The notes under the pieces were generated by a model. The model had not been told where the DNA came from, did no database searches, and worked only from the letters and a program-made list of their open reading frames with translations. From Leucocoprinus leucothites (Eukaryota > Basidiomycota > Agaricomycetes > Agaricales > Agaricaceae), in NCBI GenBank assembly GCA_013368445.1, contig JAACJO010000004.1, positions 868,001-932,000 of the forward strand: a stretch of DNA of 64,000 nt, written 5' to 3'. Made by a program: the position numbers and the translations under genes. Each line of letters starts with the position of its first letter. Positions within the stretch are counted from its first letter, which is position 1. Below, one piece after another: positions 25,288 to 37,738 of this stretch.

Positions 25288-28042
25288 TTACACTTTCTCA
25301 AATGACCCAGCCTTCACGTCAATCACGACTTCGGAAGCTGTTGTGCTGCCATCCAGCAAGCCCATACTCGACGTATCATATCCGTTCTCCTCCAAGTATT
25401 GGCGGAACTTGAGGTGATTATGAGTGTTTGTGTTTCTGATTAAATCAAGGATTCACTACTCACAGCAATGTCTTCCGCAATCATACCATCATGCGTCATT
25501 GGTCGTAAGAGAAGGAGGGCAATCAAGGCGCTCAGGATAGCTAGACCTGAGTAAAGGTTTCGGTTAGACTCTGTTTTACGAAGGAGATCAGAGAAAATAC
25601 TCGAACTCACCACTGCCCACCCAGAAAGGCCCAGTGTTGCCTTTTGTGCTCTTCGGTCCTCCGAAAGCTTTCAATTGTGAGTACTTCATGTGACTACCAA
25701 GGAGTTAAGTATATTCAATAGCTTACCGTCAATCATCGGTGGAAATGCTAAATAACGAGATATACAATTGTCAGTCGAGGTTTACATTATTCATTTCATT
25801 GACTGAGAACCTACCCCAAGTGCCGACAAATGCACCAACTTTACCGATAGCAGCGGCAACGCCGTAGAATTGACCTCGAACAGCTGTAGGACTGGTTTTA
25901 CTTGCAAGGATCATCGTGCAATTTCCGGGACCTGAAGTCGTATGAGCGCTTTAATTCGCGAAGTCATAAACAGGGATGGTACTGACCAAGTTCTCCCAGT
26001 GATAGAAAAATTCCGTAAACGACCTGTTAAATGTGGTTTCTTGGGCCTATAATTTCGCCGCGATTGGTTCGGGACGGACGTACAGCAAATGCCGCGATGT
26101 GGCTCGTTAACCTGTTTGAATCTAGAATCAAATGGGATTAATGTTGAGATAGAGGATTACCTTTCGTAGAGCCCGCTCATGATAAAGCCGATTACAGCCT
26201 GAAGCAAAAGGCTTACTACCTATTCCAGCCATGAGCCTGGTTCCATGGAAGGACACTCTACAGCAAGGTACTAACCAGCGTATATTTAGGACCCAGGTAA
26301 TCAAGAATGAATGCTCCGCCGAACGTTCCTATCGACATTTCGCGTCGCGGTTTCTGTCGGCTTTGAAGAGTAGCTTCTTACCTGGCATATAAAACAAACT
26401 GGCAGTAATTATTACTGATCTTAGAGACTGCAGGGTTGTGAAGTACATACTTGATCACAACATTCCATCCAAATATCACAGTCAATGATTCATTTCCTCC
26501 TGTAACACTGTTGATGTGTTATTCAAGTGTCCAATATCGCACATCACAATGGAAAGACTCACCGGTCGAGGATTGTGGAAGAATAGATGCTGAACTGTAC
26601 GAGCAATTCATCAATCAACGGGATTATAGTAGAAGCCAATTGCACGACGAACCGGATAGCTGGATCCCAGATAAAATTTATCAGGTCACCGTCCGGGTGC
26701 ATTTAGGCGGGCTTTGTACTCACACAATGAAATCATAGAGGAACCTAGCCAGCGCGGTGTCAGAGTCAACTAATAGACATTGTCACCGTGCTTATTGCTC
26801 TTACCAAATCAGCGAGATGGTCGCAAGCGGAACCCAATAACGCCTCAACACCAGACGATACGGAATCTTGGCATGTTTCATCGAGTCTTTCTTGTAACGT
26901 TCCGGTTCGTCCATGTTCAGTCGCCAGAGGAAGACCAGCAATGCAGGAACGACGCCTAATCCCAAAGATAGACGCCACACTGCGCGAAGGTGGTTGTCGC
27001 CGAATCTGCAACGCAAAGGTTTGCTCACGGCGCTCCAGATAGATAGGATGGACGAACATCCAAAATAGAACTAATGGCACAAAAGCTGCGATCACGAATC
27101 CAAGATCAATCATACAATCTACGAGCCGGGATGTGTTATAAACCGAGCGCAAGTGTCCTTGGAATTAAAATTCTTACTAGTAGCTAAAGCTAGCCATCTG
27201 TGTTGTGCAAATTTGCTGATTTGAGGACCTTCGGATTGCTCAGAGGCAGAGACAGATCCGCATGGGTATTCAGCGCCAATTCCAATGCCAAGAAGAAATC
27301 TACCTCAGGCCTCTTTGAGCAGAGAGTTGGCGGGATTGGATTATGAACATACCGCATAGCGCTGAGCATAGACAACATTCCTCCTAAGCTGCCATTTGCG
27401 CCCTTGGATGCGGCCGAAAGACCGGAGAATAGAAGGACAATACCAGCAGCACTCATCTGATGAAATAACGAGTGTCAAATAGACCCGAATGCTGTCGAGA
27501 TTCTTTACCCACCATCCCAAATTTTCTCCCAACCTTGTCAGAGAGCCAGCCTTGTCATGCCAGTTCGTGTTAGAGGTACTCTGCCAGAGAGTCTTTGGTA
27601 TCACATACCAAATATAACCATCCCAACAACTGTCCCCGCAAACGTCACGCTCCGTATGATCGTTCCATAGTTGTGGTCTTCGAGCCTATCGCCATAAATG
27701 CGGGTGAGGACTGGTTCAACGTCAAAGTTCCGCTCTTCTTAACATTTGGGGTAAGGATATGCAACTCACGCGTATTGACTAAATCATCGAAATCAAGAAT
27801 ATAGAATAGCAGTCATGAAAGGGATACTTACCGCTCGAGATGACACCATTGGCATAACCTTTGCTCGATGAACAAACCATAGTGTTACCTGATTGACGGC
27901 TTTAGTCACTCACCGTCAGAGAACAACGCAGTTCCGCAACTGTGCAAAGGAGTTTAAAGAGCCAGGAAGTTGGGAGTTTTGAATCTACGCACGCGAAAAT
28001 GAGCGAAACACCGCGGATGCGTTCCTTGAATTGCAGAGACAT
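25288..28042 (-). CDS. MFS transporter GIT-B, paralogue of GIT-A
   Basis: Second GIT1-like porter, inverted relative to GIT-A. It starts [17 protein letters not shown] at 28042 and ends AGSFEKV with the stop at 25290-25288. It retains [44 protein letters not shown] and [13 protein letters not shown], and the exon plan of GIT-A, including the 7-nt exon (26659-26653, CTATCCG) and the 9-nt exon before TRIYGD. No frameshift or internal stop was found in the parts reconstructed. One donor, in the WIFGD codon, is a weak gttcgt where GIT-A has gtatgt. Differences from GIT-A are scattered, which indicates an old duplication rather than a recent copy. Confidence 0.83.
26653..26659 (-). other. Seven-nucleotide microexon of GIT-B
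   Basis: Reads CTATCCG on the minus strand between acceptor ccag and donor gttcgt. It encodes the Tyr-Pro of VYPFSIYSS and is the counterpart of the GIT-A microexon at 15812-15818. Confidence 0.7.
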
Positions 28043-29624
28043 CCAGCTTGATTGGAGGCAAGAAGGACCAGGGAGTCCATTTCCAGGTTTACTATTTGAG
28101 GAGCCGAAAACCATCAACCTGCTGTCTGAACGTTCCTCGGATTTGCTCGGTCCATGATTTCCTGTACAAGCTTCACTGATCTACAAGTACGTGATATCTC
28201 AATGCATGTGGGGGAACCTGGTCGTTCCAGATTCCGGCCCTATATTAGTTCGGTGATTCCAACTTTGATTTCCCCGTATAGTAAGCGATTCCTTACATGT
28301 AATTGATGGTTTGAGTTTCCCATGTATCTGCTCAGCTGCGTAGTCCAATGAGCCTCAAGGTGAGAACGCACGTTGCTCTGATGCATTGAGGGTGGGAGCT
28401 CGAGTCTTTTTATTTGCAATCATGGAATTCCTGTTGCATTTTGTCTTCTTCTACCGATTTAACTTCTGATCCCGATTTCTGGGAGGCAGATTTTCAGGTC
28501 CAGTATGGGATTTCTTCGTAAAGTAATTCTGGTACGGGCACACGACCAGAGACTGGACAGTGGACTTTGGCTTTTTCCCTCACCACCATGAACAACGCAG
28601 TTGTCAAGCGCAAGAAAAAAGTGGCCTTGATGTGGATGGACAGATCTCGGTTCCTCCTTTGGCAGCTTCAGTCCTCGGTTTTGACGCTCTCGATATGGTG
28701 AGGTGCTGGATTGTTACAGGAATCCTCTGTAGAAAACACTCTTACACAAAACTGCGTACTGCACAGACGATGCCATTCTACAAGAAAGCGCTGTCGTCGT
28801 AAGAAAATTAAGAGGTACTTTGGATACTGTTTCACGCTTTGAATCTGGGGTGAGGTTGCTCACTCAATGAAACAGTTGGAAGCGAACTGAGCAAGTTACT
28901 ATCTCGACTGGTCAGCCGCAGGGGTGATCGGTGTTGACACTTGTCCGCGTAAAGTCTTGCACAGTTTCGTCCGTCTGAGCCGTTTACCTTCAGAGTGAAC
29001 ATGACCTCCACCGAGCCTCGCCTTCCGCACCTCAGGCTTCCATACAGCATTCGATTTGATCCTCCAATTCTATCTGGGGTTCGTTGGACTCGCCACCAAG
29101 AACCCTCAAGCTAACCAAACCCACTTCTCTCCCTCAACCCGCCAAAAAGTCATATATTAGCTACACGCTCTTTGATATGCTGGACAGGGGTGTGCTTACA
29201 TTTGGAACTGCGCATACGCTTGTTAATATTCACCTGGGTCGTTAAGGAAGGTTCGGAAAGGTGCTCGAGATTTCGGACTGTGTGGCAGTGGGAGCGGAAC
29301 GGGACTCTAGCACGGAATATTTGAGCATGAGGTACAAGAGTAGCGCAGGACTATCCATATAGACTGGCGTGTTACTAGGCTCTGAAATAACTGGTCGTGA
29401 GTCTGTGCGAGGAGGACCCTTTCAAAGTTAGGGGCTGAAAAGCCGAGTTTGGTACTTGTACTATACCCATCACATTGTCTTAGGCAGAAGGTTCGCACGA
29501 TATCTTCACCACTCGACCCTGTTTTCCTGGCTCTTACCATAATTTCTGACGCGTTGCATTCCTTCCATAGCTCATAGCTAGCGTGCACTGCCCCTCTCAT
29601 ATCCTTCTCGACACAAGCACGCCA
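28043..29624. other. 1.6 kb divergent intergenic region
   Basis: This lies between the starts of GIT-B (-) and NPR3 (+). Both promoters are expected. Only short unsupported open frames were seen; no repeats, RNA gene or transposon remnant was recognised. Confidence 0.3.
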
Positions 29625-32134
29625 ATGGCAGAGTCTCTCCTTGCTATCTTGCTTGTCAACAGCTCGGCTAAAGGCCCAGCTCTTGTTTACCGTTGGCCTC
29701 CATTGCCCGTATGCTCCCCAAGGCTCAATAGAACTAGACCAGACGATGGTTCCTGGCCATCCCAGCTAGACAACCCATGGCGCGCATCCCATACCCCTGA
29801 AGCTCTAAAAGAACAAACTGAAACTATGGACGAGCATTCCTACGCAGATGACCCAGAATACCGTTGGCAGCGACCGGTCGTCATCATACGACCCAGATCA
29901 CCATCCATGTCGGATAGTACATCACCACATTCTCCTGAGCGCTCATTTTCTCCACCTATCCCTGAACTCACAGCCACCAATGAATACGATAACTTATTCG
30001 GATACCAGGTCGACTTTCTTGCGAGTTTACTGTCGCCCCACCAGTCAATGTGCCACCAGAAGTTTGAGCTCTTGGTGGATGATCTAGCTTTTATCGGTCA
30101 TCCTGTACATGTGGATAATGAGGGAAAGTGGGTGTTCAAATCAGAGAAAGGGCAGAACCATGCGCGCGGAAGAGAGGCGAATGCTAGTCCAGCGTCGGCT
30201 AAGGAGGGATCTGAAGCTTCGTCTGTCACGCAACTTCAGCCCGAAGACGATGGCTGGTTACAATCTTTCCACCTGGTTTTCGTTTGCGATCTTCCCGACC
30301 CTTCTTCCTCCGCATCTGGTAATCTTTTTAAATACTTCGAGATCATTTATGAACAAGCCGCATTTCCAACGACTGCAGTCCTCTTTCAAGAACAAGTGTT
30401 AAACAACTTTGTTGAAAAAGAGTGCGACAAAATGGGCTCTATCAAGGACCTAACATTATCGGAAGGTTCGTTAATTTACACCTCTCAACCTGAAATACAT
30501 CATGACATTTTCCCCTCCAGGACACTCATACACAGATTATGCCAGGAAATGCCTCGAAGGCTCATCGATAGCTTCTGCGATGAAGGACCTATATGAAGCC
30601 ATCAAAGGCTCGAAGATCGCCAGTTTGAGGATTAATGATTTCCCTCTAGAGGTGCAATTGCCTCCTTACCTCGACGGTCTGCTTCATAACGAAGACGAGA
30701 CAGAGATTGATTATCTCACCTCACCTGATGAAGAAGATTCTCCTGGTTGGGGTCCGGAGATGAGTTTCGGTTGGCGTTTGCCAACGCTGGCGCCATGGAA
30801 AAGTTTGCTGATGCTAGATGACCCGAAGAATATAGGTGGTGGTGACTTCGCTAGCCTCAAAGGACCTTATCTTACCCAGGAGGACCGTATCGCCGCAGAA
30901 GGACTTGCCAGGTTCCTGGACATTGTATCCGTGACACTTTCGTGAGTTAGCCTTATTCACCTCTCTGGAGTATTTAACTCACGCTTATCAAGTCTGGCAG
31001 ACATGGCAAGCTTGCTTGACTGGGATCTTGAAGCTCAAATATACCCAGTTGTTCGCTGGCTTGTCTACCATCGGCGAGCAAAAATTGTTGATACAATTCA
31101 TATGGGACTTAAAACTGCCTTTACTGTCCCTCCGAGGTTCGACCAGCCGTATGTCCTTCACCTCCTTCAGCTTCATATGACTAAGTCAATGTGCAGACTC
31201 TCCGTACTCACTGCAGAGTTTGCCAATGATTTCAATCATCCAGCCATTCCTTCCCTACCTCGCATTCTCGCGGTTATCTCTTCTTCCATGTCAAAACAAA
31301 CAGAAAATCATTTTTATGCCTGTTTTGTCAAGACCAAAGAGCTTATTACCGTCTTTCAAGACGTCGTTATTTGGTTGCTCAAGAGAGACCTCTTGGTCGC
31401 GTTACATCTGCGTGTTCGAGTCGTTGCTCCACCTGATCTCAAGCTTCGTGTTCAGCTCCAACGGGAGAGGCTATTGGCTCGAAAAAAAGCCATGCAACGC
31501 GGAAAAGATAGGCGAGGATCCCAGGTACACGACGAGCTGGATCCTCAAGAGCTGGGTGGTCTAGCAGCATTTCCGAATCCTGGATTACCCTGGCTCTCCC
31601 TTTCGCCCAAACACACCAGCAATCGCTTGCCGTCTGTTGAATCCAGCCGGAGTGAGATTAGTGAGCTTGTGATTGAGGAGGATGAGGATGAGGATTATGA
31701 TGATTATGGGGGCGAGGGTGATCAAGAGTCGGAGAGCGACTTAAATGACCTGGATGGTTCAAGCTGGGAGACAGAGGACGATAAGAGGTACCCGAGTATA
31801 ATTAACGACCCTGCTCGTGCCACGCCTATACAAAGGCGGTGGCTTTCGGCCATGTCGGAAGGGAAGGATCCTTATGTTGCAAAGCGATTTGAACAGTGAG
31901 TCGTTTTACTAGGTCCGTTCATGCAGCGATCAAACTCAAGAATTTCAGGATTAACCAATACTTCGACGGCAAACGGTCTGACGATGAAATACTTTATCGA
32001 GCTGAAATAACTCGAAAGCAACTGAGAGAGGTGTTGCATCATTACGAAGAATATGTACGTTTGAGTGGGTATAATGATCATCTTCTCAAATCTCATTCGA
32101 TTGCTAGCTCCAAACATTTCTCCATCCTTCATGA
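29625..32134 (+). CDS. NPR3: Nitrogen permease regulator 3 (GATOR1/SEACIT subunit)
   Basis: Subunit of the Npr2-Npr3-Iml1 complex that restrains TORC1 at the vacuole during amino-acid shortage. The start MAESLLAILLVNSSAKGPAL is the typical N-terminal longin-like strand. It is followed by YRWPPLP, a disordered Ser/Pro region, and YQVDFLASLLSPHQSMCHQKFEL and LAFIGHPVHVD, which match the family. Later exons give HLVFVCDLPDPSS, the helical segment FLDIVSVTLSLADMASLLDWDLEAQIYPVV and a long acidic insertion. The final winged-helix-like part is INQYFDGKRSDDEILY, ending in LQTFLHPS after an intron. Length is about 770 residues. The exon joins at LSEG/HSYTDYARK and HHYEEY/LQTF hold phase. Earlier in-frame non-ATG extension is ignored; 29625 is the first ATG with family similarity. 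Its stop lies 21 bp from the stop of the convergent SDR gene. Confidence 0.9.
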
Positions 32135-32155
32135 ATGCCGGAATCCGACAGCGCA

Positions 32156-33217
32156 TCATTCCGGCACGATGTTGTCCTTGTGGACCCATCCCAACAACCT
32201 TTCCGCCTTTGAACAATCAAAGAATCCCTTCCTCCCGCTGATTTCAAATCCCTCCTTCACGGGCACGTCGGGCCAAAACTTTGCCTTCAGCTCTCTGCTG
32301 TCTTTGTCCGGGCCTATCGTGGGGGAAGCAATGTAGAACGCTTCAGCTTTCGACGGCCATCTTGACGTGTCACAAGTAAGGGCGAAGAGGAATGCCTCGG
32401 CACCAGAATCCTGGTCAAGGTATCCCCAAAGGTCTCGAGCTGCCGCATCTTCCTTGCCTTCGGAAGGATACTGCCCGTACGGAAGGGACCAGTGTAGTCG
32501 AAGGCTTGCGATTCTTAGTGTGGGATAGCGACGGGTGATTGTAGCGGCTTGGAGTTCGCATATCCTACATAATAGTTAATTCTGGCTATGCACATTTTTA
32601 GTGCTTTCACGTCGGCTGCTTACACTTTGGAAAGACCATATGGTTCATCTGGTTCGGTTGGGTGGTTTTCATCGATGGGGAAATATCTATGCGTTTGTTG
32701 AACGCTGAAAATACCCGTAATTACATTCACGCTAGATGCTTGCGCAATTCGGGTTATTCCCAACTGAGCAAAGGTGAAGAATGAATTAATTAATCAGTGC
32801 ATGAGGACTCGCATGAGGTAAAAGATTGTACTGTACTATACCTCTGCGCAAGCACGTAGAATATTCCATGACAAAACAACGTTGCTGTCATTCGCTCAAT
32901 CCTGAGATTCTCCGGTGTTTAGTGGACTGGACTAACCTGTTATGTGTTTGGACTTTGTAATCTAATGGATTCCGAATCGCTGCGAGATGAACGACAGCTT
33001 CACATCCTGAATTCTGGAGAAGTTCCAGGGTACGATCGTATTCCTTCAGATCGATCTGATGAAAGGTGAATCTATCTTGCTGATCCTTCTCGAGATTACT
33101 GAGCTCGGGTGATAAGGAAGTGTGATCAGCACCAGTAACGGTGTGTCCGCGTTTAAGCGCCAGTAGAACGACGCGCACGCCAACACTACCGTTGCAGCTT
33201 GTTATGACTAGTTTCAT
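32156..33217 (-). CDS. NAD(P)-dependent epimerase/dehydratase (extended SDR)
   Basis: Rossmann-fold oxidoreductase of about 290 residues. It starts MKLVITSCNGSVG at 33217. The dinucleotide-binding motif that usually reads TGxxGxxG appears as T-S-C-N-G-S-V-G, so the first glycine is serine. Strand-4 VVHLAAIRNPLD and the block NVVLSWNILRACAELGITRIAQASSVN are typical. The catalytic Y-x-x-x-K is in EPYGLSKV. After an intron the protein continues ICELQAATITRRYP, RIASLRLHWSLPYG and AFYIASPTIGPDKD, ending ERLLGWVHKDNIVPE. Exon joins were verified by phase at three introns. Sugar-nucleotide epimerases and reductases share this fold; the substrate is unknown. The stop is 21 bp from the NPR3 stop on the other strand. 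Confidence 0.83.
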
Positions 33218-33503
33218 GAAGTATGTAATGGTTGCAAAGGTGACAGAAGATAAGATGGTATGAATGGTTAATGGTGGGACGAACAATCTACGTATAGAAT
33301 GGTGCCCTACAGTCAGGTGTTCGTGTGATAAGGCTAGTACATCCGGGGACTCCGATAGGCTCGGAATAATATAAGTGTTACTCCAATTGAAATTATTGAT
33401 CGAAAAATGTAACATTACTCAAATAATAGATCATGCAATAACATAGCAATTATCGACAAAGATGGTATTTAGTTAGATCTTCAAGAAGTCATAGCGGTGG
33501 GTA

Positions 33504-34851
33504 TCAAGCTGAAGGAAGGGGTAACCGCCCCAAAGTGAAATAACTAGGTCTATACCGGTCCGGGTGAAAGACACTTGCGCCCAACCCTTTGCGGCACCAA
33601 GCATCTAACAGCATTTGACCCCATGTTACAGCCCATGTAATCGTCCAAACTCTGCCCACAAGACCACCCACACGAGAACCCGTAAAATGTCTCCACGTGT
33701 GTTCTAGAACGATACCGAGTCCTTGTACGAGAAAGTATCCTCCTACGGTCGAGAACTCTGCACCCCGTCCCATACCCCATAACCCGAAATCATGAAGAAT
33801 GGCGGACATTAAAAATGCTCCAAAAACGCCACCTATACGTCCAATAAGCATTGAAAGTGGTTTCGCGCCAACACCAATGAATATGTCGCGGAAAATTTGG
33901 TGCCATCGTTTTGCCCAGAATTCGGTCAATGAAGACGCTAGCCAGGGTGAGTCGAATAGCGGTGGCCATTGGAGTGGATGTTGGTTGAAGATGCCGACTC
34001 CGATGAGAGTGAAGCTGTCGTAAGCCGTTTGCATGGAGAAGCAGACGAGTAAGCCCCCAAGGAAACTCAAAAGGGTCGAGCGGAGAAAATTATGAATAGG
34101 TGGGAGAGAAGGATGATGTATTGTCCCTCCAGATGGAGATCCAATGGTAGTAGGACCAAACCACTGTAAAACCCAGTGTACGTGGTCTGCTAAGATCAAG
34201 TACTGGAAGAAATGAATCAGAGTCGAAACGAGAAAATCACTCCGAGAATGGGTCGGTCGTGTCTCAGGCGGAACCTGGAGGCCACGCGACCAGCTCCAAC
34301 CATGCCCGCGAAGGTTGGTACACAGATCGAGAGCATCCCAAAATCGGTTATCCTGGTTTTCTTTCGATCTACGGTCTCCTGGGATACAGTAAAGTCTCTT
34401 GTATGGCACTTGTTGATATGACCAGGAGATGCATCGGCCTGCTGCAACAATTAATGCGAGCTACAGTCATGAGTACACCTCTAAGCACTCATATAGACGA
34501 GGAATTACTCACCACAAACCCTAGATTCCAATACGCTAGCCATTCCCTGTACTTCAGGTCATAGACAAGATCTATACGCGTAGCTGTTCGAAAGAACGAC
34601 CAAAGGGATATGGGAAGGAGAGTCAGGCGGATAGGTAGCGTCCCTGGCGTTTGAACAAGGTATGCAGTCAGGAAATAAAGAACAAAAGACGGTAAAACGT
34701 CTATGCTTGCTGATTGCCATGTCAGAGGTCCCCGAGTCTCTGGTGGAGGAATAAAGTCATAAATCCTAGAAGAAAATCATGCAGGCAAAAGAATCAGCCA
34801 GGAATTCTGTGGTAGCATGGTAAGCACCCACCAATCTAATCGTAAACCCAT
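33504..34851 (-). CDS. MBOAT/wax-synthase-like membrane acyltransferase
   Basis: Integral membrane protein of about 390 residues resembling the wax synthase/MBOAT-like domain proteins found in fungal secondary-metabolite loci. It starts MGLRLDW at 34851. A second exon begins IYDFIPPPETRG and contains hydrophobic helices (FVLYFLTAYLV). An intron ending ctgtag leads in phase to LALIVAAGRCISWSYQQVP. The conserved core follows: DALDLCTNLRGHGWSWS, HFFQYLILADHVHWVLQWFG, the signature FWAKRWHQIFRD and the proposed catalytic His in SAILHDFGLWGMG. Further helices and a short basic tail end at 33504. Such enzymes transfer acyl groups to hydroxyls. Proximity to the methyltransferase array suggests, but does not show, a joint role. 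Confidence 0.82.
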
Positions 34852-36618
34852 GATGAGCTGAGAACCAGGGCAAGGCTCAGAGCTGCGGGATTCCGGAAAG
34901 AGACTGAAGTCGTGCCACTCGTTCGCGGCTGTGACACGGTTGGCCCTTGGGCGCCTACTATTTTCACGCGCCGAGGCTCGCCTAATGTCTGGTTGGGGAT
35001 ATCACCAATACTTTTCCACACCACTATGATCTGTTCCCTGACGAGGCTCGTCGGTCGAGGAAGGATCTGCAAACTTGCAGAGAACAGGACCAGTGGCATC
35101 CAGGCCCCTTCGCTTACGGAGAATTTACGATGATATCGTAGCTGTACTCTAGAAATGCTACTTGGCTCTAGTCAAGGAAAAGGACCGAACTCGTGAAATT
35201 TCACCCTCTCTTCGGCAGGAACACTTTCCTGGCAAGACGTCCCCTCAATATCGTATCTCGACCCAGCCAAGAAACGAGCTCAACTACTACCTCAAATACT
35301 CGAAACTACCGTGCGATCATCACGATAATACTACATGGTCTCCGCTCTCTGCGGCGGCGTCCGCATGAACCCCACGCCGCATGGGATTCAAGAATCAGAA
35401 CTACTATAGTATTAACCTGTCTTGGAATGACAACTAGTGGTACCAATGTGGGGAAGCTGATCTCGTCATTGCTAAGTATGCCGTTGGTCATATTGACAGT
35501 ACTATGTCTGCGATATCCATATTCTTTACAGTGAGTGTACAAACCACTTTCGGAGCTTGGCAGCTTGATTATTGACACCGTAGTCTATTCAGAACCGTAC
35601 AATAATTTCCTCCATTATTACTTTCTTATGGACGACATTTGATCCCGATTCAACGATATTCACAGTAGTTCCCAGAGGCACAGGGTCCTGCAGTCCAAGG
35701 TCATATATCTGTGGGCGATCCCGGAAAAATCTAAATGCATAAGGTCTGAGGTCTGACTCAGAGGCGGCAATCTCCTTACCGTTGCCAAACTGATCCAACT
35801 GCCATTTCTAATAACGTACCGTTGGGAGGTTGATGGCCACCGAAGTTGACGTATAGTCCAATAACACAGTCGCCACTCGTGCATGACCCCTCGGCCCCAC
35901 TGGACGACTGGGCGAAAGACTAGGTAGCCAACCCTCCTCTCACCTGACTATGGCGGGCAAACCGACCTCATAAAGCTCATGCACCCAAACCGGTTCTTCA
36001 TTTCGGCTTTGACTCAGCCCTAGGTCACACGTCTTCTGCTAATAGCACTGATATATTCTCATCAGGGTCTTGAGAAAGCGCCTCTCCCTTTCAGATGCGC
36101 AGCCAGTCAACGCGATTAGCTGCATATCAAATCGCAATACAATTGGCATCGGTACCGACGTCTATCACGAAACTTGTAACTCCCGTATGAACGAAACAAT
36201 CGGCACCATACGCGAAGGATCTGTTCAAGTAACTTTGTGACTTAGCCTCAGATCAACAGAACCTCAGAAAACACACACTTTTTTATGTTCCTCGATTTTG
36301 TGAGCCACATCTGTCTCGCAGCCAAGACTTACTCAAGTCAGAGCTTCTTCAGCCGCAAAACCCGCCCTTTGCCAAGTGGATGGATAATTCAAATGAAGGA
36401 CCTTCAAGTTAACGTGCTGAGTCACAAGTTCATTCGTGTAATCCTCGTCCAGGCAGACACAATGCTATCGGCCCCGACGTTCAGCAACGTCTTACGTTCC
36501 AAAACACAAAGCCAAATCATCACCCCTCTGGAGGAGAGGTATATTTACTCGCAATACCTTACTTCCAACCTTACTCACCTTCAACAGAACATTTCCAAGT
36601 ACTCCGCGTTATCCACCA
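34852..36618. other. 1.8 kb intergenic region with possible gene relic
   Basis: This holds the promoter of the MBOAT gene, that of MT2, and a minus-strand stretch with protein-like character at 35589-35884, listed separately. The remainder gave no supported gene. Confidence 0.3.
35589..35884 (-). pseudogene. Possible gene fragment of unknown family
   Basis: On the minus strand one frame reads TSGDCVIGLYVNFGGHQPPN, then a different frame continues WQLDQFGNGKEIAASESD and ends IIVRF at a stop. The change of frame falls within about 25 bp, too short for a normal intron. No start or upstream exon could be joined. I do not recognise the family. It may be a decayed gene or coincidental open frame. 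Confidence 0.25.
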
Positions 36619-37738
36619 ATGAGTGATAATCACCTCAAAGCTGGTATATTGGCTCTCGAGCTGGACGAAACCCTGTACAACCTAAACAACGAGCAGAAGG
36701 ATTTCTTGAAGAGGACTGCAAGGATCGACAATGATGAAGAACTAAGGAAACATGTCTTAGAGGTCCAGGCAGATGCATACAAGGTGGGTTTACGTTCAGA
36801 AAGTCTATTTGGGCTGTAGTCAAACCACACACCCAGGTTTTTCCTTATCCATGCATTCGCTATTTCACGTTTGCGAAGTAAGTACAGCTCAGAATGGACA
36901 AATGCCTCCAACTTCACAATCTAACCCAGATTGGCCATCACACATCTCCCGAATTATCAACAAATCCTCAAGCTTCCCCAAGCCCGGCCTGGTGCTATTC
37001 TACTTGATATGGGTTGCTGCTGTACGTCTCTCCTTGTTCCAAATGATCAATCATTGATGTGCATGAAGTTGGTAGTGACCTGCGCAAAGCTGTATTCGAC
37101 GGTTGGCCAGCAAAGGACACAGTTGCCTGTGACCTCTTTGATGGCACGTATCCCAATATGCGCTGTCTGAACTTATTTTAGTATTAATATCCGAGCAACT
37201 AGGCTTGTGGGAACATGGTCATAAGCTCTATAGAACCACTCCAGCGATGTTTCCGGCAGGGTTTGTCGCTGGCGATGCATTCAATGAAGACATCACATCC
37301 CTTCAGGAGCCTTGTTACTCGCTGCCACCCGAAAATAGGCCAGAATCACTGACTTCGCTCAAGTCTTTGATCCCCTTGCGTGGACATGTGGATGCAATCC
37401 ATACCTCGCTATTCTTTCATTTATTTGATGAAGAGAAGCAGCTTGAACTCGCCCGCCGTCTAGCTGCCCTGCTTTCCCCCATGCCTAGCTCCGTCATTTT
37501 TGGAGGACACTATGCACGCGCAGAGAAGGGATTGAAGACGGAGATTCTTGGAAATGGGAAGGAGCATATTGTGTTCTGGCATTCCCCTGAATCTTGGAAG
37601 GATATGTGGAGTGGAAATGTGTTTAGAGAAGGAACTGTTAGAGTCGACGTGGTGTGGTCCGAAGAAGAGAGCCATTTCACCGAACTGCAACAGAGCGGAA
37701 AGCTCTATTACCTCAAGTGGTGCGTCACCAGACTGTAA
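36619..37738 (+). CDS. SAM-dependent methyltransferase MT2, AusD-like
   Basis: First member of the six-gene head-to-tail array. It starts MSDNHLKAGILALELDETL. Core elements are the 41-nt exon VFPYPCIRYFTFAK, motif I ILLDMGCCFGSDLRKAV across an intron, DGWPAKDTVACDL, GLWEHGHKLYRTTPAMFP, HVDAIHTSLFFHLFDEEKQ and SSVIFGGHYARAEKG, ending WCVTRL (group A). The intron after DLFDG starts at 37144 with gc instead of gt; only this position keeps the frame with GLWEHG, and no usable gt alternative was found. The donor context (GATG|gcacgt) is a poor match even for GC introns, so expression of a full-length product should be checked. Confidence 0.82.

Noticed and set aside
28560..29050. Short open frames between GIT-B and NPR3
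   Set aside because: No conserved motif or splice-consistent extension was found.
36285..36626. 113-codon plus-strand open frame ending just inside MT2
   Set aside because: It overlaps the MT2 start in another frame and has no domain; more likely leader sequence than a gene.
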